A stretch of DNA of 64,000 nucleotides from Bacteroidales bacterium (GTDB lineage: Bacteria; Bacteroidota; Bacteroidia; Bacteroidales; P3): contig JAFVBB010000018.1 of the NCBI GenBank assembly GCA_017480225.1, forward strand, positions 62,001-126,000. Reading direction: 5' to 3'. A program made the position numbers and the translations under genes. Numbering within the stretch: the first letter of the stretch is position 1; every line of letters starts with the position of its first letter. The notes under the pieces were generated by a model. That model worked only from the letters and a program-made list of their open reading frames with translations, was not told where the DNA came from and did no database searches. Positions 34,465 to 42,677 of this stretch are shown in pieces.

Positions 34465-36530
34465 CGTGCAGTTTCCAGTAGTTCTTGCATCTCTTTGATT
34501 TGGTCGCGCAACGTGGCAGCGGTCATGAAGTCAAGTTCTTTGGCGGCAAGCTGCATTTTGTGCTGCGCGTCGCGTATCTCCTTGCGCAGTTGTTCTTTCG
34601 ACATTGCCATCAGCTTGGTGTCGGGTGCAGGTTTTTCTTCAGCCGCCGTTGGCATCTCTTCCACCGGGCTTGCGTAGGGGCGCACCTCGGCCTGTGCGCC
34701 GCGCCTGCCCTCTTCGGCGGCCAGTTCTATCACGCTGGTGGTGCCGATGATGGCTTCGGTGCTCTTCACGATTTGCCGTGGCACGATGCCGTGCTGCATA
34801 TTGTAGCGTATCTGTTTCTCTCGGTGGGCGTTGGTGAGGTCTATTGCCCTCTGCATGGAGCCCGTGACGCTGTCGCCGTAGAGTATGGCTTTGCTGTGAA
34901 CATTGCGCGCCGCGCGGCCTATGGTCTGTATCAAGGCACGGTCGCTGCGCAGAAAACCCTCCTTGTCAGCGTCGAGTATGGCCACCAGGCTCACCTCCGG
35001 CAGGTCAAGTCCCTCACGCAGCAGGTTGACGCCCACCAGCACATCGAACACACCCATGCGCAGGTCGCGCATTATCTCCACTCGCTCCAGCGTGTCAACA
35101 TCGCTGTGTATGTACTTGCTGCGTATGCCCAGGTTGGTCAGATAGCCAGTCAGCTCCTCGGCCATGCGTTTGGTCAGTGTGGTGACGAGCACTCGCTCGC
35201 CTTTGTCCACAGTCTTCTCTATCTCGTCAAGCAGGTCGTCGACCTGGCTCACGGCCGGCCGCACCTCAACCACCGGGTCGAGCAGACCTGTGGGACGGAT
35301 TACCTGCTCCACTACAACACCCTCGGCTTCGCGGAGCTCGTAGTCGGCAGGCGTGGCGCTGATGTATACGGTCTGCCCCGTGAGTGCGTAGAATTCATCG
35401 TAGGTCAGCGGTCGGTTGTCGAGTGCCGAGGGCAGGCGGAAGCCATATTCCACCAACGAGGTCTTGCGCGAGCGGTCGCCGCCATACATGGCTCCAATCT
35501 GCGGCACGGTGACGTGGCTTTCGTCTATCACCAGCAGGAAGTCGTCGGGGAAGTAGTCTATCAGGCAGAATGGCCGCGTTCCGGGGGGGCGGCCGTCGAA
35601 GTAGCGGCTGTAGTTCTCTATGCCGGAGCAGTAGCCCAGCTCCTGTATCATCTCCACGTCGTAGTTCACGCGCTCCTCCAGCCTTTTGGCCTCAAGGTTC
35701 TTGCCGATGGAGTAGAGGTAGTCGCGCCGCTCTATCATGTCGTATTTTATTTGCAGCAGGGCGTCGCCCATGTGCTCTTTGCTGGTGAGGAAGTTGCTGG
35801 CGGGGTATATGACCACCTCGTCAAGCCTTTCTATGCGCTGCCCGCTGATCGGGTCGAAGCTTTCCAGGCTCTCCACCTCGTCGTCCCAGAAACTAACGCG
35901 GTAGCAGAAGTCGGCAAACGAGGGGTACACGTCCACCGTGTCGCCCTTGACGCGGAAACGTCCGTTGACGAACTCTATCTCGTTGCGCACATACTGTGCC
36001 TCCAGCAGTTGGAGCAGCAGGTCGTCGCGCCTCACTCGGTCGCCAACGCGGAGTGCCACCGTGCCACGCTTGAACTCGTCGGGGTTGCCTATGCCGTAGA
36101 TGCAGCTCACCGAGCTGACCACGATTACGTCGCGCCGCCCGCTGAGCAGTGCCGAACTGGCCCTGATGCGCAGTTTCTCCAGCTCGTCGTTTATGGCCAG
36201 ATCCTTCTCTATGTAGGTGTTGGTGGCGGCAATGTATGCCTCGGGCTGGTAGTAGTCGTAGTAGCTTACGAAGTACTCCACGGCGTTGTTTGGGAAGAAC
36301 TGCTTGAACTCGCCGTAGAGCTGCGCGGCCAGGGTCTTGTTGTGGCTCATCACCAGCGTTGGGCGGTTCAGCTCCTTGATGACGTTGGCCACGGTGAACG
36401 TCTTGCCGCTGCCGGTGACGCCTTGCAGCACCTGTGCCCGCGTGCCGCCGCGCACTCCCTCCACCAGCTGCCTTATTGCCTCTGGCTGGTCGCCCATGGG
36501 GGCGAAGTCCGATTTCAGTTCAAAGTCCAT
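34461..36530 (-). CDS. uvrB: Excinuclease ABC subunit B
   Basis: Damage-verifying helicase-like subunit of nucleotide excision repair. The 689 residues show Walker A QGVTGSGKTF (K43), the beta-hairpin region VSYYDYYQPEAYI, helicase motifs DESHVTVPQIGAM and the C-terminal helicase half with GVNLLREGLDLPEVSLVAILDADKEGFLRS (given in part) and QTIGRAARN. A UVR motif that contacts UvrC lies at about 645-687. Full length and standard. It is followed by the ligase-type gene with a 4-bp overlap and preceded by the RsmI-like gene. Confidence 0.97.
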   Translation of the reverse strand: MDFELKSDFAPMGDQPEAIRQLVEGVRGGTRAQVLQGVTGSGKTFTVANVIKELNRPTLVMSHNKTLAAQLYGEFKQFFPNNAVEYFVSYYDYYQPEAYIAATNTYIEKDLAINDELEKLRIRASSALLSGRRDVIVVSSVSCIYGIGNPDEFKRGTVALRVGDRVRRDDLLLQLLEAQYVRNEIEFVNGRFRVKGDTVDVYPSFADFCYRVSFWDDEVESLESFDPISGQRIERLDEVVIYPASNFLTSKEHMGDALLQIKYDMIERRDYLYSIGKNLEAKRLEERVNYDVEMIQELGYCSGIENYSRYFDGRPPGTRPFCLIDYFPDDFLLVIDESHVTVPQIGAMYGGDRSRKTSLVEYGFRLPSALDNRPLTYDEFYALTGQTVYISATPADYELREAEGVVVEQVIRPTGLLDPVVEVRPAVSQVDDLLDEIEKTVDKGERVLVTTLTKRMAEELTGYLTNLGIRSKYIHSDVDTLERVEIMRDLRMGVFDVLVGVNLLREGLDLPEVSLVAILDADKEGFLRSDRALIQTIGRAARNVHSKAILYGDSVTGSMQRAIDLTNAHREKQIRYNMQHGIVPRQIVKSTEAIIGTTSVIELAAEEGRRGAQAEVRPYASPVEEMPTAAEEKPAPDTKLMAMSKEQLRKEIRDAQHKMQLAAKELDFMTAATLRDQIKEMQELLETAR

Positions 36531-36569
36531 CTCTGCGTTGTTGAACGTGTGTTGCCAGCTTGTTATTGT

Positions 36570-37277
36570 TCACCCTATCAGGAACACGGTGTTGCGCTTG
36601 TGCAGGTCGGTCTCGGCGCGGTGTTTGCGCCATTGCGCGGCGGTCATGGTCAGGATGCTTTGCGATGGCAGCGTCAGGTCGGTGGCCACGCAGAGCAGCG
36701 TGCCAGGTTTGAGCGTGGCAGACAGAGCCTCGAGCATTTGGTTGTTGCGGTAGGGGGCCTCGATGAATATCTGCGTCTGCCGCTCGGCGTGCGCGCGTTC
36801 CTCAAGCCTGCGTATTGCCGCCGCGCGCTTTTGCTTTTCTACAGGCAGGTAGCCCGCGAAGGCGAAGCTCTGCCCGCCAAGCCCGCTGCCCATCAAGGCC
36901 AGCATCAGCGACGAGGGGCCGACCAAAGGCACCACCTCGATGCCGCGCCGCTGTGCCATGGCGGTCACCACCGCACCGGGGTCGGCCACGCAGGGCAGCC
37001 CGGCCTCGCTCAGCAGGCCTATGTTCTCGCCCCGCTCGGCGGCGTCAAGGTAGGTTCCTGTCTGGCCTGGGTCGGTGTGCTCGTTCAGCTCGAGGAACAC
37101 CGTGCTGTCGATAGGGTGGGGGTAGCCCGCCCTTTTCAGGAAGCGGCGCGCCGTGCGCACCTCCTCTACGATGAAGGTGCGGCATGTGGCCAGCTGGCGC
37201 TGGTTATCCGCCGGCAGCGAGCAGTCTATGTCCTCGGCCCCGATGGGCACGGGGAAGAGTATCAGTTTTCCTTTCAT
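36570..37277 (-). CDS. Tetrapyrrole-methylase-family SAM methyltransferase, RsmI-like
   Basis: A 235-residue member of the fold that includes RsmI (16S rRNA C1402 ribose methylation) and cobalamin-pathway enzymes. Recognised segments are LILFPVPIG at the start, FIVEEVRTARRFLKRAG, GLLSEAGLPCVADPGA, VVPLVGPSSLMLALMGSGLGGQSFAF (in part), and FIEAPYRNNQMLEAL. RsmI itself usually has a GNPLDIT opening and a C-terminal extension absent here, so this is probably the paralogous Bacteroidota form of unknown target. It begins 6 bp after nfo. Confidence 0.85.
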   Translation of the reverse strand: MKGKLILFPVPIGAEDIDCSLPADNQRQLATCRTFIVEEVRTARRFLKRAGYPHPIDSTVFLELNEHTDPGQTGTYLDAAERGENIGLLSEAGLPCVADPGAVVTAMAQRRGIEVVPLVGPSSLMLALMGSGLGGQSFAFAGYLPVEKQKRAAAIRRLEERAHAERQTQIFIEAPYRNNQMLEALSATLKPGTLLCVATDLTLPSQSILTMTAAQWRKHRAETDLHKRNTVFLIG

Positions 37278-37283
37278 GAGGTC

Positions 37284-38126
37284 TCATTGTTGGCTGCGCA
37301 GCCACTTTATCTCGTCGGGCCAGCGTATGGGGTCGGGGGTTTCAAGAATGAGCGGAATGCCGTCGAACCTGGCGTCGCGCATCAGTCTGGCGAAACAGTC
37401 CTGCCCGATTGCGCCCAGTCCCAGGCTCTCGTGGCGGTCCACATGGCTGCCTGCCCCTTTCTTGCTGTCGTTAAGGTGCATGGCGCGGAGGTAGCGGAAA
37501 CCCACCACGCGCTCGAACTCGTCGAAGGTGAAGTTGTAGCCCATCTCGGTGCTGATGTCGTAGCCTGCGGCCATCGCGTGGCAGGTGTCTATGCACACGC
37601 CCACGCGGCTCTTGTTCTCCACGCCCTCAATTATCCGTGCCAGGTGCTCAAAGCGCCAGCCCAGGTTGGAGCCCTGCCCGGCGGTGTTCTCGATGACGGC
37701 GGTGACGCCCTCGGTCTGCTCCAGGGCAAGGTTGATCTCGCGGGCTATCTGGTCCAGGCACTCTTCCTCGCCCATGCGGTTAAGGTGGCTGCCAGGGTGG
37801 AAGTTGAGCAGGCGCAGGCCGAGCTGCTGCGCGCGGCTCATCTCGTCGAGGAAGGCGGCACGGCTTTTCTGCAGCGTTGCCTCGTCGGGCGAGCCGAGGT
37901 TGATGAGGTAGCTGTCGTGGGGCAGCACGAAGGCAGGGTCGAAGCCTCGCTCCGCCAGCAGGTCGCGGAAGGCGTGCACCTCAGGCTGCGCCAGCGGCTT
38001 GCTCGTCCAGCTGCGCTGGTTGCGGGTGAAGAGTGCGAAAGCGTCGGCCCCGATGGCCTCCGCGTTGAGAATGGCGTTGCACACACCGCCCCCCGCGCTC
38101 ACGTGAGCCCCTATGTGTTTGCTCAT
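37284..38126 (-). CDS. nfo: Endonuclease IV (AP endonuclease)
   Basis: Cleaves DNA 5' to abasic sites in base excision repair, using three zinc ions. The 280 residues are the family length. They include [11 protein letters not shown] (first zinc His), [69 protein letters not shown] and LILETPD. All ligands appear present. First gene of the nfo-RsmI-uvrB-ligase run; a TATCTTTG box lies 33-40 bp upstream. Confidence 0.96.
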   Translation of the reverse strand: MSKHIGAHVSAGGGVCNAILNAEAIGADAFALFTRNQRSWTSKPLAQPEVHAFRDLLAERGFDPAFVLPHDSYLINLGSPDEATLQKSRAAFLDEMSRAQQLGLRLLNFHPGSHLNRMGEEECLDQIAREINLALEQTEGVTAVIENTAGQGSNLGWRFEHLARIIEGVENKSRVGVCIDTCHAMAAGYDISTEMGYNFTFDEFERVVGFRYLRAMHLNDSKKGAGSHVDRHESLGLGAIGQDCFARLMRDARFDGIPLILETPDPIRWPDEIKWLRSQQ

Positions 38127-38158
38127 TGCGTAGTTTTTTTGTGTTCAGAAAACGGCTA

Positions 38159-38166
38159 CAAAGATA
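38159..38166 (-). promoter_or_regulatory. -7 box upstream of nfo
   Basis: TATCTTTG on the minus strand matches TAnnTTTG. A TTTG lies 24 bp further up, somewhat beyond the usual 19-21 bp. Confidence 0.5.
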
Positions 38167-38288
38167 CAAAAAAAAATCCACACCGCGACACAAATATTGA
38201 ACCCCGCATCCGAAACATCGCAAGGGGCGGAAACAGGCCTAAAAAAGCCAATTTTGAAATGCTTGAAAATCAATGCGAAGACCATATC

Positions 38289-38365
38289 AACTCCTACTCA
38301 ACTACTACCCATCAACTACTCATCACCTACAGAAGCAGTAGATGAGTAGGTGATGGGCAGTTGTT
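38289..38365. repeat. Family B palindrome, copy 2
   Basis: Left arm: AACTCCTACTC, AACTACTACCC, ATCAACTACTC, ATCACCTAC (three 11-bp units and one of 9), loop AGAAGCA. The right arm consists of GTAGAT, GAGTAGGTGAT and GGGCAGTTGTT, which pair with the inner left units at 10 of 11 and 8 of 11 positions. The innermost unit is shortened by 3 bp. It lies between divergent nfo and the ABC exporter gene. Confidence 0.88.
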
Positions 38366-38539
38366 GATAATTGATTAATATGGATTTATGGTTGCCGCAG
38401 CGCTTCATTTCCGCGCTTTGCGAGCCTCCTTGCGAGGCTGTTTTTTTATTTTGGGCGCAGGGCGCAATAATTCGGGGCAGGCGTCGTTTGTGTGTCAAAG
38501 AAGTAGAATCCACAGCGCGGGCGCGACCCGCTGACGACG

Positions 38540-40171
38540 ATGGCAGACCACAAACAACAACAAGGCGCGAGGCCGCTGTGGCGGGCTTTTGCCATGGTGT
38601 GGCGGGCGGCACCCGGCAGGGTGGCCGTCAAGGTGGTGTGCGCGCTGGCGCAGAGCATTGTGCCGCTGGCGGGTGTCTACTGCCTGAAGCGCATGATCGA
38701 CGCCGTTGTGGCCGGGGGCGGCGGGGTGATGGTGTGGCTGGCGGCCATGGCGGCGGCATTCCTTGTGGCGCGCGTGGCCGGTGCGGCCGACCGCGTGAAC
38801 GGCGACGTGCTGGCGCAGCGGCTCACCGACTATATGAGCGACCTCGTCCAGCGGCAGGCCTCGCGCCTCGACCTGGCTTATTACGACACCCCTTCCTACC
38901 ACGACACCCTGCACCGCGCCCAGCTCGAGGCCGCCACAAGGCCGCTGGCTGTGCTCGGCAGCTTCATCGCCGTGGGCGGCTCGCTGGCCGCCATGGCGGT
39001 GATTGTGGCCATGCTGGCCGAGGCGTCGTGGTGGGTGGCTCCGGTGCTGGTCGTGGCTGTGGTGCCGAGCCTGGTGGTGCGCCTGTGCAAGGCCAGGGAG
39101 GTCTACCGCTTCAGGCGCGGCCACACCCAGCTCTACCGCCGCACGGCCTACTACTCGCGCCTGCTCACCTCGCGCGAGGCCGCCGCCGAGATGCGCTCGT
39201 CGCGGCTGGCGCCCCACTTCCGCCGCCTCTTTGTCGAGGCCAGGGCCAGGCTCGTGAGCGACCTGCTGCGCATATCGCGCCGCATGGGAGTCGCCGACGT
39301 GCTGTGCGGCATTGTCGAGGCGGAGGCCATGCTGCTGGTGCTCGGCCTGCTGGCAGGGCAGGCGGTGGCCGGCGCCATTGGGGTGGGCACGCTGGTGATG
39401 CTGGCCGAGGCCATGCGCCGTGGGCAGGGGCAGATGGCCTCGCTCGTCGGCGGGCTGGCAGGGCTGTACGACAACCGCCTCTTTGCTGGCAACCTTGTGG
39501 AGTTCCTCGACATGGAGCCCACCATAACCGACCCCGACAGCCCTCTCGACCCGCCAGCCGTGGTGGAGAGCCTGGAGCTGCGCGACGTCACGTTCCGCTA
39601 TCCCGGCATGGAGCGCGACGTGCTTTCGCATTTCAGCCTCAAGGCGGTGCGTGGCGAGCTGTGCCGCATCGACGGCGAGAACGGACGCGGCAAGAGCACC
39701 GTGGTCAAACTGCTGCTCCGCCTCTACGACCCGCAGGAGGGGCAGGTGCTTCTGAACGGTATCGACGTGCGCCGCTTCAGCCTCGACGGCCTGCGTCGCA
39801 CGATGGGTGTGCTCTTCCAGAACTTCGTGTGCTACCAGGCCACGCTGGCAGAGAACATTGCGGTGGGCGACATCGACCGGCCGGGGCGCGGGGTGGGGCG
39901 GGCAGCCTCCCTGAGCGGTGCCGACCGCGTGGCCGCCGGGCTTCCGCAGGGGGAGGGCACCATGCTGGGGCGCATGTTTGACGGCGGGCAGGAACTGAGC
40001 ATGGGGCAATGGCAGAGGGTGGCCCTGGCGCGTGCGCTGCAGAGCGACGCACAGGTGCTGCTGCTCGACGAACCGGCCGCATGGCTCGACGCCACTGCGC
40101 GCGCCGACTTCCTCGCCGCCCTCGAAAAACTGAAAAAGGACAAAATAATAGTACTGATAACACACACGTGA
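38540..40171 (+). CDS. ABC transporter, fused permease/ATPase (exporter type), C-terminally short
   Basis: A 543-residue half-transporter. About five to six transmembrane helices lie in residues 20-300, the ATPase domain from about 345. Walker A is DGENGRGKST (K385), the Q-loop is VLFQNF, the signature is LSMGQ (486-490) followed by WQRVALARAL, and Walker B is VLLLDEP with the D-loop WLD. The protein ends LITHT, one residue after the switch histidine, so the ~40 residues that normally follow are missing. The next gene starts 2 bp after the stop. The substrate is unknown. Confidence 0.88.
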   Translation: MADHKQQQGARPLWRAFAMVWRAAPGRVAVKVVCALAQSIVPLAGVYCLKRMIDAVVAGGGGVMVWLAAMAAAFLVARVAGAADRVNGDVLAQRLTDYMSDLVQRQASRLDLAYYDTPSYHDTLHRAQLEAATRPLAVLGSFIAVGGSLAAMAVIVAMLAEASWWVAPVLVVAVVPSLVVRLCKAREVYRFRRGHTQLYRRTAYYSRLLTSREAAAEMRSSRLAPHFRRLFVEARARLVSDLLRISRRMGVADVLCGIVEAEAMLLVLGLLAGQAVAGAIGVGTLVMLAEAMRRGQGQMASLVGGLAGLYDNRLFAGNLVEFLDMEPTITDPDSPLDPPAVVESLELRDVTFRYPGMERDVLSHFSLKAVRGELCRIDGENGRGKSTVVKLLLRLYDPQEGQVLLNGIDVRRFSLDGLRRTMGVLFQNFVCYQATLAENIAVGDIDRPGRGVGRAASLSGADRVAAGLPQGEGTMLGRMFDGGQELSMGQWQRVALARALQSDAQVLLLDEPAAWLDATARADFLAALEKLKKDKIIVLITHT

Positions 40172-40173
40172 AT

Positions 40174-41610
40174 ATGAACTACACCCTTGAACCCATAGAC
40201 GCGAAGACCTACGAGGGCTCGCTGCTGCTGCTTTATGGCGACGACGTGTCGGAACGCTCGCTGCCGCTCAACCGCAAGGAACTGGAGGTGCTGAAGAAAC
40301 GGCGCGAGGATGGACGCGAGCGGCTGCTTGCCTTCGACCGCCTGCCCCACAGGCTGTATGTGCTCTCATTCAACAGCGAGAAGCCCGAATGCCAGGAGGC
40401 ACTGCGCCGCCAGGCCACCGGCCTGCTGAGGATGCTTGAGGACGACGACTGCCGCGAGCTGGCCGTGACCGGGGTTGGCACCCTGCCGGAAGAGGTGATG
40501 GCCTTCGTGGAGGGCCTGACGCTGGCCGACTACAGCTTCGACCGCTACCGCAACAAAGAGGTGTTCCACCTTGACCGGCTCATCATCGACGGGCTGTTCA
40601 TCAAGCCCGACGAGCTGGAGCAGGCCGAGCGGCTGTGGAATCGCATCTTCTGGTGCCGCGAGTGGGTAAACATGCCTGTGCAGGACCTTGACGCTGTGCG
40701 CTTCGCTGACGAGCTGGAGGCCGTGGCCGATGACCTTGAGGGAGTGGAGTGCACCGTCATGGACAAGAAGAAAATTGAGGCGCTGCGCATGGGCGGGCTG
40801 CTGGCTGTGAACCGTGGCAGCGTGACCGAGCCGCGCTTCGTTGTGCTTGAATACCGGGGTTCGGACAATGCACCGATATGCCTTGTGGGCAAGGGGGTGA
40901 TGTATGACACCGGCGGATTGAACATCAAGCCCGACGACTACATGTGCGAGATGAAGAGCGACATGGCCGGTGCCGCCACCATGGCCAGCGTGCTCTTCGC
41001 CGCTGCCGACAACAATCTGCCGGTGCACCTGGTGGCCCTGCTGCCTCTCACCGACAACCGCCCTGGCTTCAACGCCTACGCAGCCGACGACATTCTGACC
41101 ATGTATGACGGCACGACGGTCGAAGTGACGAACACTGACGCCGAGGGGCGCCTGGTGCTGGCTGACGCCATAGCCTATGCGGCCAAGAACTACTCGCCGT
41201 CGCTCATCATCGATGCCGCCACACTCACCGGCGCTGCCGTGCGAGCCATTGGCACCTTCGGCATAGCCGCCATGCAGACCGGCGCAGACAACCCGATGAC
41301 GATGCTCAAGATAGTGGGCTCGCAAGTGTACGAGCGGCTGGTCGAGTTCCCGATGTGGAGCGAGTACGACACACTGCTGGAAAGCCCTGTGGCCGACCTG
41401 CGCAACTGCAACCTCAAGCCCGAGGCCGGTGCAATCACGGCAGGCAAGTTTCTGGCCCACTTTGCAGGGGCGGTGCCCTATGTGCACCTCGACATTGCCG
41501 GTGTGGCCTTCTTCTCGGCAGCGCAGCACTACTACCGCGCCGGAGCGTCGGGCTACGGCATTAGGCTGCTCTACGCCTTCCTCCAGATGCAGGATATGAT
41601 TGAGAAATAA
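40174..41610 (+). CDS. pepA: M17 leucyl aminopeptidase
   Basis: Cytosolic hexameric aminopeptidase with two metal ions. The 478 residues hold the M17 catalytic domain: LVGKGVMYDTGGLNIKP (Lys240), MKSDMAGAATM, the signature NTDAEGRL (320-327), then AATLTGA. The N-terminal ~160 residues are a diverged non-catalytic domain. The start at 40174 is set by MNYTLEPID; the frame is open further left inside the ABC gene but in a different frame from it. pdxA follows after 26 bp. Confidence 0.93.
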   Translation: MNYTLEPIDAKTYEGSLLLLYGDDVSERSLPLNRKELEVLKKRREDGRERLLAFDRLPHRLYVLSFNSEKPECQEALRRQATGLLRMLEDDDCRELAVTGVGTLPEEVMAFVEGLTLADYSFDRYRNKEVFHLDRLIIDGLFIKPDELEQAERLWNRIFWCREWVNMPVQDLDAVRFADELEAVADDLEGVECTVMDKKKIEALRMGGLLAVNRGSVTEPRFVVLEYRGSDNAPICLVGKGVMYDTGGLNIKPDDYMCEMKSDMAGAATMASVLFAAADNNLPVHLVALLPLTDNRPGFNAYAADDILTMYDGTTVEVTNTDAEGRLVLADAIAYAAKNYSPSLIIDAATLTGAAVRAIGTFGIAAMQTGADNPMTMLKIVGSQVYERLVEFPMWSEYDTLLESPVADLRNCNLKPEAGAITAGKFLAHFAGAVPYVHLDIAGVAFFSAAQHYYRAGASGYGIRLLYAFLQMQDMIEK

Positions 41611-41636
41611 ACATCCAACCCCCATATTTATCAGCA

Positions 41637-42677
41637 ATGAACCAAGACAACCAGAATATCAAGGTGGCCATTACCCACGGCGACCTCAACGGAGTGGGCT
41701 ATGAGGTGATCCTCAAGACATTTGGCGACAGCCGCATGTTCGATGTATGCACTCCGATAGTGTATGGCTCCACGAAGGTGGCCTCCTATCACAAGAAACT
41801 GCTCACCTCGATGCCGCAGGAGATGGTGTTCACCGCCGTTGCCGACGCGTCGCAGGCTCAGGACAAGAAGTTCAACTTCGTCAACCTCACAGCCGAGGAG
41901 GTCAAGATTGACCTCGGCAAGAGCACCGAGGTGGCCGGTCTGCTGGCTCGCGAAAGCCTCAACAAGGCCTGCGCCGACCTTAAGGAAGGCAAAGTTGACG
42001 TGTTGGTGACCGCCCCCATCAACAAGCGCAACATACAGGCCGACGACTTCGACTTCCCAGGACACACCGAGTACCTGTCGCACCAGTTCGGCAGCCAAAG
42101 CCTCATGCTCATGGTGTGCGACCGCATCCGCATCGGCATTGCCACCAACCATGTGGCCTTGAAGGATGTGCCTTCCGCCATCACCCACGACCTGCTCTAC
42201 AGCAAGATGATGCTCCTCGACCAAAGCCTGCGTCGCGACTTCCGAATCACCCGCCCGAAGATAGCCATACTGGCGCTCGACCCGCACGCCGGCGACGACG
42301 GTGTGATTGGCGATTTCGACAAGAAGGTGGTGCGCCCGGTGATTGACGAAGTGCAGGAAAAGGGGGTGCTTGCCTATGGCCCCTACCCAAGCGACGGATT
42401 TTTCGGCTCGTCGGAGTTCAACAAATTCGATGGTGTGCTGGCACTTTACCATGACCAGGGTTTGATACCGTTCAAGCTTATGTCGTTCACCGAAGGGGTG
42501 AACTACACGGCGGGTCTTCCCTATGTGCGCACTTCGCCCGCGCATGGCACCGGCTACGACATCGCGGGCAAGGACAAGGCCAGCGAGCAGTCGTTCCGCT
42601 CGGCCATCTATCTGGCGTGCAATATACTCCGCAACCGTAAGGAATACGACGAGCTTACAGCCAATCCGTTGAAATGA
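41637..42677 (+). CDS. pdxA: 4-hydroxythreonine-4-phosphate dehydrogenase
   Basis: Oxidises 4-phosphohydroxy-threonine in the DXP-dependent vitamin B6 pathway. The 346 residues begin VAITHGDLNGVGYEVI and contain VTAPINKRNIQADDFDFPGHTEYL, the metal-site DPHAGDDG, GPYPSDGFF, LYHDQGLIPFK and the C-terminal SPAHGTGYDIAG. Motifs and length are as expected. It overlaps polA by 4 bp. Confidence 0.95.
   Translation: MNQDNQNIKVAITHGDLNGVGYEVILKTFGDSRMFDVCTPIVYGSTKVASYHKKLLTSMPQEMVFTAVADASQAQDKKFNFVNLTAEEVKIDLGKSTEVAGLLARESLNKACADLKEGKVDVLVTAPINKRNIQADDFDFPGHTEYLSHQFGSQSLMLMVCDRIRIGIATNHVALKDVPSAITHDLLYSKMMLLDQSLRRDFRITRPKIAILALDPHAGDDGVIGDFDKKVVRPVIDEVQEKGVLAYGPYPSDGFFGSSEFNKFDGVLALYHDQGLIPFKLMSFTEGVNYTAGLPYVRTSPAHGTGYDIAGKDKASEQSFRSAIYLACNILRNRKEYDELTANPLK

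Larger units (their letters stand above)
38127..38539. other. 413-bp divergent intergenic region with one family B palindrome
   Basis: Separates nfo (leftward) and the ABC exporter (rightward). It holds the nfo -7 box, an A-rich block at 38167-38177, the family B palindrome at 38289-38365, and then GC-rich sequence before the ABC gene. I see no RNA gene and no reading frame with coding character. Confidence 0.7.

Noticed and set aside
34485-38345. Very long plus-strand open frame opposite uvrB, the RsmI-like gene and nfo
   Set aside because: It is a shadow of GC-rich genes on the other strand. Its translation is rich in His, Val, Ala and Gly and shows no domain.
40100-40250. Frameshift hiding the missing end of the ABC exporter
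   Set aside because: Sequence after the stop is the N-terminus of pepA in its own frame. No frame downstream resembles the missing ATPase tail.
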